Origin: Adiantum capillus-veneris
Taxonomy: Eukaryota; Streptophyta; Polypodiopsida; Polypodiales; Pteridaceae
NCBI GenBank assembly: GCA_014529385.2
Contig: CM043947.1
Location: 99,546,036-99,606,035 of the forward strand
Length of the DNA stretch: 60,000 bases
Direction: 5' to 3'
Within the stretch, counting starts at the first letter, position 1. Each line of letters starts with the position of its first letter. The translations under genes and the position numbers were made by a program. This document shows, in pieces, positions 1 to 10,439 of this stretch. The notes under the pieces are model-generated. The model had not been told where the DNA came from and did no database searches. It saw only the letters and a list, made by a program, of their open reading frames with translations.

Positions 1-177
1 AGCATTGCCGCGGGCTACCAAAGGAAAATAGAAAGAGAAAAAATTATGTATGCGGCAATAACAGTGGCAACTGACGTGGTAGCGGTTTAATAGCAATATA
101 CGCGGTAATAGATGCAAAAATATACTCGTGACTATTGCCGCGTGTATTGCTGCAACTATTACCGCTACATGCCTATT
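1..177. repeat. Subterminal-type repeats, possible DNA-transposon end
   Basis: Short variants of GCGGTAATAG and its complement CTATTACCGC recur in both orientations (for example near 51, 97, 131 and 155). Such clusters are typical of the subterminal regions of CACTA or hAT DNA transposons. No CACTA terminus or target duplication is visible, and the window starts inside the tract, so the superfamily is unassigned. Confidence 0.35.
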
Positions 178-243
178 CAAAAATAAAGGTGCTCATTTGG
201 GCCACAAAATTTTGGGTGGCCCAAATGAGCACCTTTATTTTTG
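178..243. repeat. Perfect 28-bp inverted repeat (hairpin)
   Basis: Arms 178-205 and 216-243 are perfect reverse complements, separated by 10 bases (aaaattttgg) that are themselves nearly palindromic. The arm begins CAAAAATAAAGGTGCTCATT. It abuts the repeat-rich tract to its left. It could be a transposon end, a fold-back MITE or a transcript hairpin; the sequence alone does not decide. Confidence 0.85.
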
Positions 244-545
244 GCCTGCATAAAACATATGAAACATCAATTGGTTTTTAAAATAGTATACTAGAAAAAA
301 CAAAAAATTGAAATTGAATATACTTTAACTTGACAATTTAATGTGCAGAAGATCAACTATTTAGAAAAGTTACAAATAAAATGAAAATAGTTGTATATAC
401 ATTGTGCCACATTGGGACTTTAAGAGAGTTTAGACAAATAATTTTCTATCTAATCCTCCTCCTCATCATTTTCGTCCACAGGCATGTACGTTTGATCGCC
501 CTGACTCTACATTAACCCAAACTAAATTAAACAAATATCTACAAA
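244..545. other. AT-rich stretch with no recognisable gene
   Basis: About 300 AT-rich bases lie between the hairpin and the broken coding region. I see no ORF of note, no LTR boundary and no tandem repeat. It may be the 3' untranslated part of the transposon remnant to its right. Confidence 0.4.
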
Positions 546-638
546 TCAAAACAATTGATACAATACTATTTGTTTACACTTACCACTTGTAGTGATCCAA
601 GCACTGAGTCGAATTGCTTGTGAGAGATGTGGTTGTTG

Positions 639-754
639 TCCAACAACCATCACCAAGTATTCCACTCCCGAAAGTTGACCATCTCTTTGGTTGTTCTCCA
701 ACAACCATCGCCATGTATGCCGCTCCCGAAACTTGAACATCTCTTTGGTTGGTC
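639..754. repeat. Tandem duplication, 2 x 58 bp
   Basis: Two adjacent 58-base copies (639-696 and 697-754) both begin TCCAACAACCATC and share CATCTCTTTGGTTG, with several substitutions between them. As 58 is not a multiple of three, the duplication shifts any reading frame passing through it. Confidence 0.8.
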
Positions 755-1401
755 GACTAAGAGTGATATTTTCCTAAGTTAGCAATAACAACAACAAACC
801 ATTAACTAAAATCTTTAAAATCACCTATTTAGGTTGTAATTTATCCAATCTTACATCTTTGTCCTTCCATGCTGCTTTGCCTCCCAAGCCATAGTGCGTG
901 GGAGTTTGACTAGCCCGAGCTTTACATTGTTGTGTGTAGGATGACCGCGTTGCAGCCTGATCGCTCCTTTCTTGCATTGCCCACTCCCTCTTTGCATATG
1001 CCATGTTGCCACCGCAATAGCTCCTGTCTAGATCTCTTACTTGGTTGGCCACTGTGCGCTGTACACTAGACTGCTGGTTTTTCCAAAATGTTTTTATGTA
1101 GTCCTTCAACCACTCTTTTGTGAAAAACGTTGATCGAGAGCATTTGAAAATATAGCATGCAACGCATCCTCAATGTAGCGTGCATGATCGGGCAGTGGTC
1201 TCTAAACTTTACAACAATTATCATGCTCGAATGTATAAGAATTTGAAGATGTTGTCGAAAGGCCCTGCGATGTGCTGTACCAAAGTCCACCTCCTCGCCA
1301 TACTTTACCCTATAGTAGCACGTATGTGTGTTTGACATGGGTGTGTCAGTATCCTCATCCTCTGCATCTGGGGCGGCATGCTCTAAAATAGGGAACTCTG
1401 T

Positions 1402-1416
1402 CCCCCCCCCCCCCCC
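1402..1416. repeat. Poly-C tract (C15)
   Basis: Fifteen consecutive C on the plus strand read as a Gly run on the minus strand. Such tracts are length-unstable and are a likely source of frame change in the remnant around it. Confidence 0.9.
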
Positions 1417-2092
1417 ACCAAAACAAGAGAAGCCACAAGATCCCCAGTCGCTCCGTCTCTCTTGACGCTCGCTGCCTTGAGACGAATGTGGATACGTGCT
1501 GCTAGAAGAAGTGCATCAATGGTGCTCGGGCAAAGCTGGAGTGGAATGGAGTGGCGTGGGACCCTGCGTTGCCATGGGAGTGGGACCCTGCAATGCCAGG
1601 AAGTGGAACCCTGCAATGGAAGGGGAGTAGGACGGTAAGAAGGGGCTGTAGAATGAGGTTTCATTTGTGCGAGGTTGTGCATGTAAGGAGTCCCTCCCCG
1701 ACTCCCCCATGACATGGACTGCGAAGAAAGACCGTAGCTTGCAAGCTGTTGCGGGGTGTAGCGGCCAAACAATCCCTCCATCAAATGGAGGTATTGATCC
1801 CATAAAGAGAGCGCCCGCTGTAGGTCTGGATCTGCCACCAATGGAGGAACTCGAGTAGAGTAGGTGTAGGGTGGCCATGCCTACAAATAACAAAGAGAAA
1901 CCTATAACACTCATGGTCACAAAAAACTAGCCACAAATAATCTTAATTTCTTTGCTTGGTATTCACGTGTTTTCAAGAGAAGAAATAGACAAGGCTCCCT
2001 GCTAGAGCATCAATGATCAACAACTCAAACTGCCTTTGAGTAAATGGGAAGCCTACGGTTTCCAAAATTTTGTGTCAATATCCTCGAGGCTC

Positions 2093-2981
2093 CTAGGTAA
2101 AGAATAGGATAGTCACCTGCAATGTCCTAACAATAAGACTTCTTGCTTCATGCCAAAAAGGATAGAATTTGTAACTTCCATAAGTGAAAGGATAATTGAG
2201 TACTTTAGCTCCTTCCAAGACAATATTTAGAATCATAATCCCCAAGATTGTACCAAGAGTCCTCCATCTACCACTTCCTTGTTGATGTGGCAAGTCCAAG
2301 TTTTCTTTAGAACCTAGCTTACCGCTATTACTGAAGCTAGCAAAAGAGTCACTATCCCTCTTGGGTGCTGTCAAAAAGGTCCATTGACTTTCTTGACATT
2401 GGTGATAAGCCACCAACATTGTAGCTCAAAGACAAGTTTGATACATGTTGTACCAAAGTGCATAGCATATACAAAAGATAGGTTGCAATCCACATGTTGA
2501 AAAACACTTCATCTCGACTATATGGATACAAGACCATACCACCATCTTTCTCACATTGGGATTCATTCTCTGTTACCCTTATGAACATCCCTTGTACTAA
2601 GGGTTCTTTAAAGCTTTTCTTAAATGCATCTAACACAGTATGATCAATCATAATCTCTATATCTAGGTTGCCAAACTTAGATTGCCAATAAGTTTCCACT
2701 ACATCCACTTGCTTAAGAATATCCTTAGGGTGGACTCCAAAATCCCACTGCTTGGTAACAACCATTCTATTTTGTTCTACAGTTGTTTCCTCTAATTGGT
2801 GTAGTATAAAAGACTTCATGCTTCCTTCTTGCAATTGTATATCTGGTGAATCCACCTTGTTGTGATCAGTGAGAATAAGACCCATGATTTCAAGAGAGTT
2901 GTCACTATCATTCCTTGTGGTAGATTCTTCCTCCAATGTTGTAGTATATTTTCTAGGGAGGGCACTATTCTGTAGGTCCAT
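2093..2981 (-). pseudogene. Unrecognised ORF pair downstream of H gag-protease
   Basis: Two overlapping minus-strand ORFs (2352-2981, 209 codons; 2093-2419, 108 codons) probably form one protein broken by a frameshift near 2400. The first has a hydrophilic N-terminal half and a hydrophobic patch near its C-terminus (around MWIATYLLYMLCTL). The second has a hydrophobic run, LGTILGIMILNIVL, that could be a membrane segment. It follows the protease tail of element H by only about 30 bases, where reverse transcriptase would be expected, so pol has apparently been lost and this may be an env-position or unrelated ORF. I do not recognise the family. Confidence 0.35.
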
Positions 2982-3007
2982 CCTTGTTTCTTACAGGCCT
3001 TCGTGTT

Positions 3008-4388
3008 TTATAGAATGTCCTTGCCCTTTCTACCTTGCATCTTGAGAATTCCTTTGTCTAAATATTGCTTTGCTCTCATGGCCATGAGCCATGGTTTTTC
3101 TGAGATAGTTGAGTAGCCCTCCCCCCTAGGGATGCTCAAGTCCTGCATAGAAACATCATTCACAAGATCACAAGATTCTATAGACTCACCAATTGTGAAA
3201 TCTGAAAAGCCAGTTTTTTGTCGTGGCTTAGACTTCCTCTTGATTGACTCTCCCTTGGCCTTCATCTTGTCTTCCTTTTCTGAAGCTTCCTCATACTTAG
3301 AGTGCTTAACTCCCATGGTGTCTACCTCTTCAACCTTGGTCTTACCTTCCTCTACTCTCTTGATGTGTTTCTCCACTTTCATCTTGTTAAGACTGATGAC
3401 ACTCACTACCTGGTTGCCAGCTAATGGTGGTAGTAAATGTGAAATGAGGTTATGTGGTGGTGGTTGTGGTTGCACATGTCGTAATATTTGCACGGGTGGT
3501 GCTTGTTGTGGTTGCCTTGGTGGTGGTGGTCTTGCTCTCGGTGGTGAGAGTTGGTTCTGTCTTGCTTCTCTGTTGAAATTCTACCTCCTTGGGTGTGAGC
3601 AGTAATACATACCATGGCCATCTTCCCCGCAATTGTAGTAGTGGTATTCTTGGTTTTGCCTTTGTTGTCCTCTCCCTTACTCTTGATTGCGGTTGTGTGC
3701 ATGCCCTTGTTGCACCAAATGCACAGGAAGATTCTCAAGCTGAGTAGTGATGTGACTCAACAAGTCTTGTTGCCCTTCTGATGCCTCTTGTGGTTTTTTT
3801 CCTCTGAGCGGCTATTACAGTTACTGGGGTTAGTCGGACTGAGCTTGATTCCTTTGACTCGTTGACCCTTGCTTGCATGTGCAACTTCTTGTCTTTAAGG
3901 CGGGCTACTTCCACTGCCAACCCATATGTTGCAGGGAATCTCCCCTTCACCTTCTCTTTAAGCGGCGACCACAAGCCACCAATGAAACAATCCTTCTTAA
4001 GGAAATTAGGCTCTCCTTCACCTTCCTCCAGTGAGGCAACCCATCACTCCCACAAATCCACAAACTTGGATTCTTAAGTGGCATACTCTAGCAGACACCC
4101 CTGCTTTAACTCTGTTAGCAGGTGCCGTAACTTTTCTGAGGTTGTGCCTCCACCAGACCTCTTCATAAAGGCAGCATGTAGTAGGTCCCATGCATCTTTG
4201 GTATCTTGTGGCAAAGAATTGTACTAAGACTTGGCCTCTACTTTCATCAGTAGAGGAAAGATTAGTAGCCGTGAGACATAGTCATCCTTGTTGGAAACCA
4301 CAATAGCCATGCCAAAGTTATCCAAAAAATCAGTCATGATGTCTTCTCCCTTCTTGCCACTAAACATCGGAAAAGAGACACTTGCCAT
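3008..4388 (-). pseudogene. gag: Gypsy 'H' gag and protease remnant
   Basis: This reads from ATG at 4386-4388 (MASVSFPMFSGKKGEDIMTD). The first 220 or so codons are a retrotransposon Gag domain, with KDAWDLLHAAFMKRSGGG and FIGGLWSPLKEKVKGRFP. Internal stops lie at about codons 60, 110 and 118. After a frame change near 3735, a zinc knuckle YYNCGEDGHGMYYC is visible, with the first Cys of CX2CX4HX4C replaced. The H/P/Q-rich and Lys/Glu-rich segment that follows ends with KPWLMAMRAKQYLDKG, which resembles the C-terminal half of a plant retropepsin (RPWL...A..DW..G). The DSG half of protease is missing. Gag would form the virus-like particle. This copy is dead. Confidence 0.7.
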
Positions 4389-5255
4389 CGTAGTAAATCA
4401 ACAAGGAGACACTCACAAACTTTTTTGTTTGTTTGGAATGACTTAGTTATTTGTAAAGGTTTATACATGGGTGGAGAACTTGAGCAGAAGCTAAGAAGAG
4501 GACAAGGCTAGAATAGAATAAAGATGCTTACATCAAAAGAATGGTAGTAATCAAGAATGGGCAAGATGATGGGATGTGGGGATCTAAGGATTTCACCAAG
4601 AATCTCTGCTCAGAATAGGAAAATGACATTTTGCTGGTAGAATATATTCCTATCAATGTGCACGTTTACATGCATTTGTTGCAAGAAACAAAAAGGAAAG
4701 ATTTCTGGCCTATTGTTATTATGCATGTTGGGTGTAGGGAAAGGCTTCCAAGACTAGAGTTGCATACCTTAAGTGTTCACAAGGTGACACCTTCACCACA
4801 AGCCTCTATCTTTTATTGAAGTCCACATAATCCTCCATATTGGGTTCAAAACAGACTGGGTGAGAAGAGTCTACCTCAATCGACTTTCCATTTTGCATGC
4901 GGCGGCGGCGCTTGGGTGGTCGTACTTGACTTGAACTCTCTAGGCCTAGAGAGAGCGTAGGCTCGCTTGCTTCCACCAAATGCTTTAGGCTTTGTGGCTT
5001 GGACTTTGTGGTTGATATAGTTGACGAATCTTCTTTGACAGCTGGAGAGAAAACACTTGGTGCTATACAAAATCTGAATGATGTGAAAGTGCTAATGCGG
5101 TTCCAAAAGCAAAACTCACCGTTCTTTTTTCCCCTCCTCTGTCAACACTCATTGACAGAATGCTTTGGTTGACAGGAATGATAACATTTCATAGCCCTCC
5201 CTCTTGATGATCTTAATTTGAGATCAACACGAGCAATGCAAGATGGGGAGCTTAC
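4389..5255 (-). other. Probable intron and leader between H leader exon and gag
   Basis: No coding segment is recognisable here. On the minus strand it begins with a splice-donor-like GTAAGC (5255-5250), right after the short leader exon, and runs to the gag start at 4388. The acceptor is not obvious. Small shadow ORFs in this interval have no family features. Confidence 0.4.
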
Positions 5256-5387
5256 CTCTTGGATACCGATGACACTACAACCTGGAAGTAGCACTTCGAT
5301 GAAGGCCTTGCGTGATTCTATAGTCTCCTCTTCTTCAGTCCTCCAGTTTGAAAAATCTTGTAGCCACTTGGCCATGATTGATGGCAT
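5256..5387 (-). CDS. H leader exon, 44 codons, ends at a splice donor
   Basis: The reading frame from ATG at 5387 encodes 44 residues containing LQDFSNWRTEEEETIES and stops being exon-like at CAAGAG|GTAAGC, in phase 0. The leader exon of element D at 25658-25798 encodes the matching pattern LREFSNWVTPQEESEES and also ends in phase 0 at a GT. Amino acids are conserved across otherwise divergent elements, and both exons break at a donor. I infer from this a real coding exon spliced toward gag. The function is unknown. It could be an N-terminal Gag extension or a short regulatory peptide. Confidence 0.5.
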
Positions 5388-5612
5388 GCATGGCTACTCT
5401 TTGTAAACTGAAGATCTTTGCAAAGCCCTCCTCAGTGGGGGTACCAAATGAGAGGTGGAAGTGTAAAACAGACCCGATGGCCTCTACACCAAGACTATGC
5501 ACAATGGCCTCATCATGGGAGGTACACAATAGGGGCACCACCTAGCAAGATATGCGGCTAGGACGCATACATATACACAATCAAACATGCCATGGAAAAC
5601 AATTTCAAGATC
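5388..5612. other. Flank of element A, probably H 5' leader or LTR end
   Basis: This stretch sits upstream (in minus orientation) of the H leader exon and is split from 18110 onward by element A. Its last five bases, AGATC (5608-5612), are the left target duplication. No clear LTR end or primer site could be fixed. Confidence 0.4.
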
Positions 5613-6217
5613 TGTTAACCCTCACGGCTCACGGACACCCTATCACCTACGAGACGGACGTTGTAACCTACGGTGGACATTGTATTATTTATTTGGTAGA
5701 GTCAGGTACTGGGCTTGTCGGTCCAATAGGAAAAGGGTAAGAGTGATCGCTGATGAGAGGCGCACTCTAACTGGGACATTCAAGGGATTAGTTGGCTAAG
5801 CATGGGCGCCCAAGTGTGAATGGGGTGAGCTCATATAAAAGCCAACTAAACCTAAAATTCACTCATTCTCTCATTTGTGCAATGCAAGAAAGGTGCTCTT
5901 GCTCCATCTCCTTCTCCATCTCCTTGTGTACTAGTGTGTGTGTGTGTGTGTGTGTGTACTTGAGAGAGAGAGTGTGTGTGTGTGATCGAGCATTGCGGCG
6001 GCACGACGGCGGTGAAGTGGTTGAGCGCGACGTAGCGGCGTCTCCTTCTTCTTCGCGGCAAGGAATCCTCCACGGCAGGAGCATAGAGCGGTGAGTGACA
6101 CACCATTGCCCTCTTTTGAGCTTACTAGTTAAGCTAGTTGTGTGCTTGGAGCCGTCTGTGGCTTGCACATAGTGTTAGGCAAGTCCCTTGCTTTGACAGT
6201 GCGGCAAGGAGCGCACA
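5613..6217 (+). repeat. 5' LTR of element A (605 bp)
   Basis: TG...CA bounded, and closely similar to the two LTRs of B. It contains TATAAAAG, a (GT)n/(GA)n compound microsatellite around 5934-5982 and the conserved 3' end GTGCGGCAAGGAGCGCACA. It is followed at once by a primer-binding site. Confidence 0.93.
5834..5841 (+). promoter_or_regulatory. TATA box in A 5' LTR
   Basis: TATAAAAG at this position is conserved in the B LTRs (32882-32889 and 41095-41102), so it is the likely RNA polymerase II promoter of this family. Transcription would start about 30 bases downstream, defining the U3/R boundary. Confidence 0.65.
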
Positions 6218-7246
6218 TTTTGGGCGCCGCTGCCTGGAAATCGCCCTGCACTAAGCCCAAGAGGCACTTTGTGCTTCTTCTATGAGTTGTTTGTAGTAGG
6301 AAAGAAGAGGAAGAGGAAGAGGAAGAGGAATGAGTTATTTTTCTGCAAGTTGTTAATTTCTGTATTGTCTGCAAGTTCTGTGATTTCTGCATAATCTTGT
6401 GTTTTTTGTTTGCACACAGTCTTTGCACAATTAGTAGTCGTTAGCTTGTTCGCAGTGAATGAGTAAGTAGGTAGACAGTTAGCAATTTCTGTTTGCACAC
6501 AGTCTGTACACAGTTTTCTGTTAAGGTTTGCCTGCACATAGTCTTTGCACAGTAAGGTAGTGAGAGAGGAAGTAGGTGGACAGTTAGCTCACTGTCAGTA
6601 AGCAGTTAGCAGAGTGATTAACAGATTAGTTAGTAGATTAGTTAGTGGTTAGCAGCACTGTTAGCAGCACTGTTAGTGAGCAGATAAGGTAGCGAGCTGT
6701 GAGCTGTTGACAGAGAGGTTAGGTAGGTGTTGACAGTGTGTGTGGCCAAGAAAGGGTCACCTAAACCGCGCGCGGTCGTCGTCTTTAAAAAAAAAATTTA
6801 AAAAAAATCCGAAAATATTTAAGCGTGAGTGACTGGGGAGCTACCCTAAAATTTTGATCGGGATCGGGATTGGGATCGGGCCCAGGCCCAGGCCCAGGCC
6901 TCAGTCCTCAGTCTTATGATATATACTAGACTCACTCTTATATATATACCCTACCCCCTCAAGAAGGAATGAGAGCATGTGGGGCAAGTCCTCCACTCTC
7001 CTCCCTTCTCTTCCCACTCGCACCCTTAGACTTTCTAATTTGGGCCTAGTTCCCTACTAGAAATTGACGGTTTTAGGGATTCCGAGGGCATAAAGTGACC
7101 AAACGGAGGGCTGTAAAGCACGGCATGTCCCTCTGACCGAGACGCTCATTTTGAGCTATCATACGTTCTATTCTATAGCTGGGTCAGAAAAAAAAAGGAC
7201 CCAAAAAAAAAAAAGACCTGGGTTGCAAAACACCCAAAAATACTAG
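6218..7246 (+). other. Untranslated leader of element A
   Basis: About 1 kb lies between LTR and gag. It is rich in TTTCTGCA, TTAGCAGCACTG and CACAGT variants and carries a (GGGATC)n/(GGCCCA)n tract around 6858-6900. The part from 6890 to 7140 is well conserved with B (33710-33990), including CTCAGTCTTATGATATATAC, which suggests packaging or translational signals. No coding ORF is credible. Confidence 0.7.
6220..6238 (+). promoter_or_regulatory. Degenerate primer-binding site of A
   Basis: It reads TTGGGCGCCGCTGCCTGGA, two bases after the LTR. It matches the tRNA-Asp-type site of B (TGGCGCCGCTGCCGGGGA) except for an extra G and a G-to-T change, so priming by this copy is probably impaired. 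Confidence 0.75.
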
Positions 7247-10200
7247 GTGAGCAGCCTTCACGGGCACTCATTGACACTTCTAGGGGATCAAAGTCATATG
7301 AACCTACGCTCTGGACGAGTGTTAGAGCACGAGAATATTGGTAGTGCCTCCATTTACGCGGGCACCCATTATTCCTCCACCCTAGGTTCTGGACCTTCGG
7401 TCGGGACTCAAGGTAGCGTGACCCAAGATCCTCATATCGCGTCTAGTGATTCTTCCTGTGACTACGAAGTCATGGAGGGGTATCCTACACCAAAACCTGA
7501 TAGTTCAAGTCAAGACATGCATGCCATGGGCCCACGGCCCGGGTCCAACGTGTTTAGCCGCTTAAAAGAGACCCTTAGTAGAGCTACTCGCTCCGAACAT
7601 GCGGTTAATGAAATAAATAAAGGGAGTGGGGAAGTAAATTCGTCATTCATGCCTAAAATAGACCCTATGCTTCTTGAGAGTGTGCATGTGAATGCTCCAT
7701 CCACTGCACCTCCTGATCCTTTAGGACTATCTCCCTCTAAGGTTTTACTACCCGATGGTAGGAGTCTTGCCGAAGTACAAGAGATCGAACTCTATATGCA
7801 AGCAACAAGGGAGAGGAAAATTGAGAACCTACGAAGGCTAGAACAAAGTTGAGCCCTGAAAGCAAAGGCTCCTATGACAAAAATCATGCCAGCTGAGCAA
7901 CCGAGTGCTCCCAAGGTAGCAGTCACGGAGGGGCAAGCGATGGGGAGCAATAATGCTTCCACTTCGAGGGAAACCTCCAGCACGCCAGGCCTAGATGGGA
8001 TATTCCTAAACAAAAATTGGGAGTATGACCTACAAGCAGAAGCTTTAACTGATCGGTACACAGGACACACCTATCATGTGGGTTGGTTAGATGTTCTACA
8101 ATCCACATCGGGTGCTACTAGCATAGATGAGCAACAACAGAAAGTCTGTGATGTCCTCCATAGGATTGTCGAGTTAGAAAGACAGAACACAGGGATCAAC
8201 ATGCCTTCAACAGGCCTAATGAGATTCTTGGATACCGGAAAGGCCAACCAACCAACCCTATCACAAATGGAGACTCCCTCAGTGAGCCCCATTTATCCTC
8301 CATATGTTGTTTCGCCGGGAGCCTCAGTACAATCTGAGCCCACAAGTGGCAGCTTTACCTTCCCAGATCTAGCTCATCTTTCTCATAATGACACTACGGC
8401 TACCATGCATATCCCAGTGGTGAGCATGACAAGAAGTACACCATGGAGTTCATTTGTTAATACTGCGCCGATGCCTAGTAGCACAGTGCCCCCAACTATA
8501 CCTACATGTATGTATCAATCATGTGCACCTGTCGTACCTCAGCCTCATGTAGCTCCTACACCTCCGATTATTCCAAGAGCTTACAATCCACAATGGCATT
8601 ATCCAAGCTCTTATACAAGTGGAGCCATGCCATTTAATAATAACATGCCATATCAAGCACCCCCTATGCCTAGGGCCACGCTTGTAAACTTTGGACCACT
8701 GTCTGGTACACCACCATACGAAATATGGGACCCAAGAGCCGCGCGTATGCCAAGGCCAAGGCCAACTCCCATCTCACATGTGGTTCCGGGAGCACATACA
8801 CCCATTATACCTGCTCAAATAGGAGATTTGGCAGCATTTTCTCAAACTATCGGTCGCTCTATTGCAGAAAACATGCGTAGTGCACCTGATAGAGAGCCTA
8901 GGAGCAAGGCAGTTCAAGTAGATAAGCTCACACAGAAATTCAGTGGAGACGGAGATGCTAGAAAGCATATGGAAGTCTTTGAACATGTGTGCGATTCCTT
9001 GGAAGAGCACAATGAGCTACATAAGTGTAAGGCTTTGAGTTTGACCCTAAGCGAAAAGGCTGGGGATTGGTATAGAACCTTAAGAGTAGAAGAGAAAACG
9101 ATCTACTCTACTCTTAGGAGATTGTTCTTGAAAGAGCACATACGAGAGGGAGTACTTTGGGGTGTAGCCTCTCAGCTCCAAAAAGCCCAACGAGAAGAAG
9201 GTGAATCCGTGAGAGACTTCATTAGTTGCCTAAAGAATTTGAATTCTCGATGCAATCCAAAGGAGCGATTCAACAACAACCAATTGCTCGATAGATTCAT
9301 TAGGGGACTACGACATGAAAGTATCTATAATGGCCTAGTCATTAGAGGTATCACTACTTGGGAAGCAATCACCATGAATGCAATCCAATTGGAGGATAAT
9401 TTAATGATTGCAGGAGAAAGAGTGTCTGCCGAGCCGAAGTCTAGTAGCTCGCAAGCGTCAGGGCATGAGCCAATGAAGATAAAGCCAATCGTGAAAGAGC
9501 AAACGATATCTGAGATGACTTTGGCATATCTCACCAAGGCCATCCAAGAAAGCCTTAGGGGTAATCGTGCTCCACAAAACACTCATATGTATCCAAGAAG
9601 GGAGCAACAATGGTGCTCAATTTGCTTGGGCCCACATACTACGAGTGAATGCCCTACTTTCAGAGTAAAGTTTAACGGGACTTGTAACGCGTGTGGTAGG
9701 TATGGCCATCAAGCGAAGGATTGCCTAATGCTTAAACGCATCATGGAAAATAGACCGCCTATAGCTTGGGCAGACTCACCTCGAGTTCCTGCATTGATGC
9801 CTACCCCACCCATGGAGCAACAGTTGCCATTGCAGCACATGGTCCCTAGAACCCAAAATGTGGTCCAAACCACACCGTTGCCACCTCCAGTGCTAGGACC
9901 ACAACCCCCTCATCCAAGAGTTACACCTATGAACCAAATAGGTTGCGAGTCATCTAGTACTTATGTAGATTGCGAAGAGGACATAGACTCTAGTATCACC
10001 TATGGAGTCGACATGCTTGAGGAGTGTCCCATGTACTATATGGAAGACCATTGGGGACAAATCAAACCGGTATATCAAGCTACTGCGCTAGCAGCAAGAG
10101 GCCAAAACATTAATAGTTTTGCCAGGAGACCACCTCTTCAGTGCTACGAATGTGGTGGACCACATCGAGTAGCTGAGTGCCCCATTAGAATGCAAAAGAA

Positions 10201-10426
10201 TGTTGCACTAATGCAAACAAGTCAAGGGAGTGCATTGGCAATGCCAATACTCACTTGTAATCGTTGTGGCATAGATCATTTGATCGCACAATGTCCTAAC
10301 AATCCAAACGCACCGAAAATCACACCATTGAACTTAATAGAGATTGTTGATGGGACACCACCAACTATAAACATAGTACCAGTAAACTCACTCACACGAT
10401 CGATGCACCAACATAGGGACTGGTGA
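7247..10426 (+). pseudogene. gag: Gag polyprotein of element A
   Basis: Open from 7247; the ATG equivalent to the B start is at MNLRSGRVLEHE (about 7298). A single in-frame TGA at 7850-7852 interrupts an otherwise continuous frame to 10426. There is a long Pro-rich N-terminal part, then a retrotransposon Gag domain (from DREPRSKAVQ near 8890 to EDNLMIAG near 9415). Four CCHC knuckles follow: CSICLGPHTTSEC, CNACGRYGHQAKDC, CYECGGPHRVAEC and CNRCGIDHLIAQC. Three of them have CX2CX3HX4C spacing. Gag would assemble the particle and bind the RNA. Relative to B, a deletion near 10410 shifts the frame and ends the ORF early. Confidence 0.85.
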
Positions 10427-10439
10427 TGACCCTATATAT

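Larger units (their letters stand above)
546..1920 (-). pseudogene. Broken coding remnant, possibly a plant DNA-transposon protein
   Basis: Several minus-strand open segments lie in different frames (1383-1920, 1066-1338, 825-1109, 546-740). The middle segment is rich in charged residues and has a WKN/RDLDRSYCGG/AKREWAMQER pattern, loosely like the helical conserved region of plant En/Spm-type transposase-associated proteins. I could not identify a catalytic motif. Frame changes, a C15 tract at 1402-1416 and a 58-bp tandem duplication show that it is not intact, although spliced exons cannot be excluded. The repeats at 1-243 support a DNA-transposon origin. The family assignment is weak. Confidence 0.3.

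Noticed and set aside
2352-2981. A CRISPR array, phage or bacterial system as the source of any repeat in the window
   Set aside because: No regularly spaced identical repeats occur, and all recognisable coding is eukaryotic retroelement.
5852-6168. His/Thr- and Arg-rich ORFs on the minus strand inside the A LTR (and similar ones at 32900-33415 and 41124-41363)
   Set aside because: They are translations of the (GT)n/(GA)n microsatellite and LTR sequence in reverse, with no conservation pattern.
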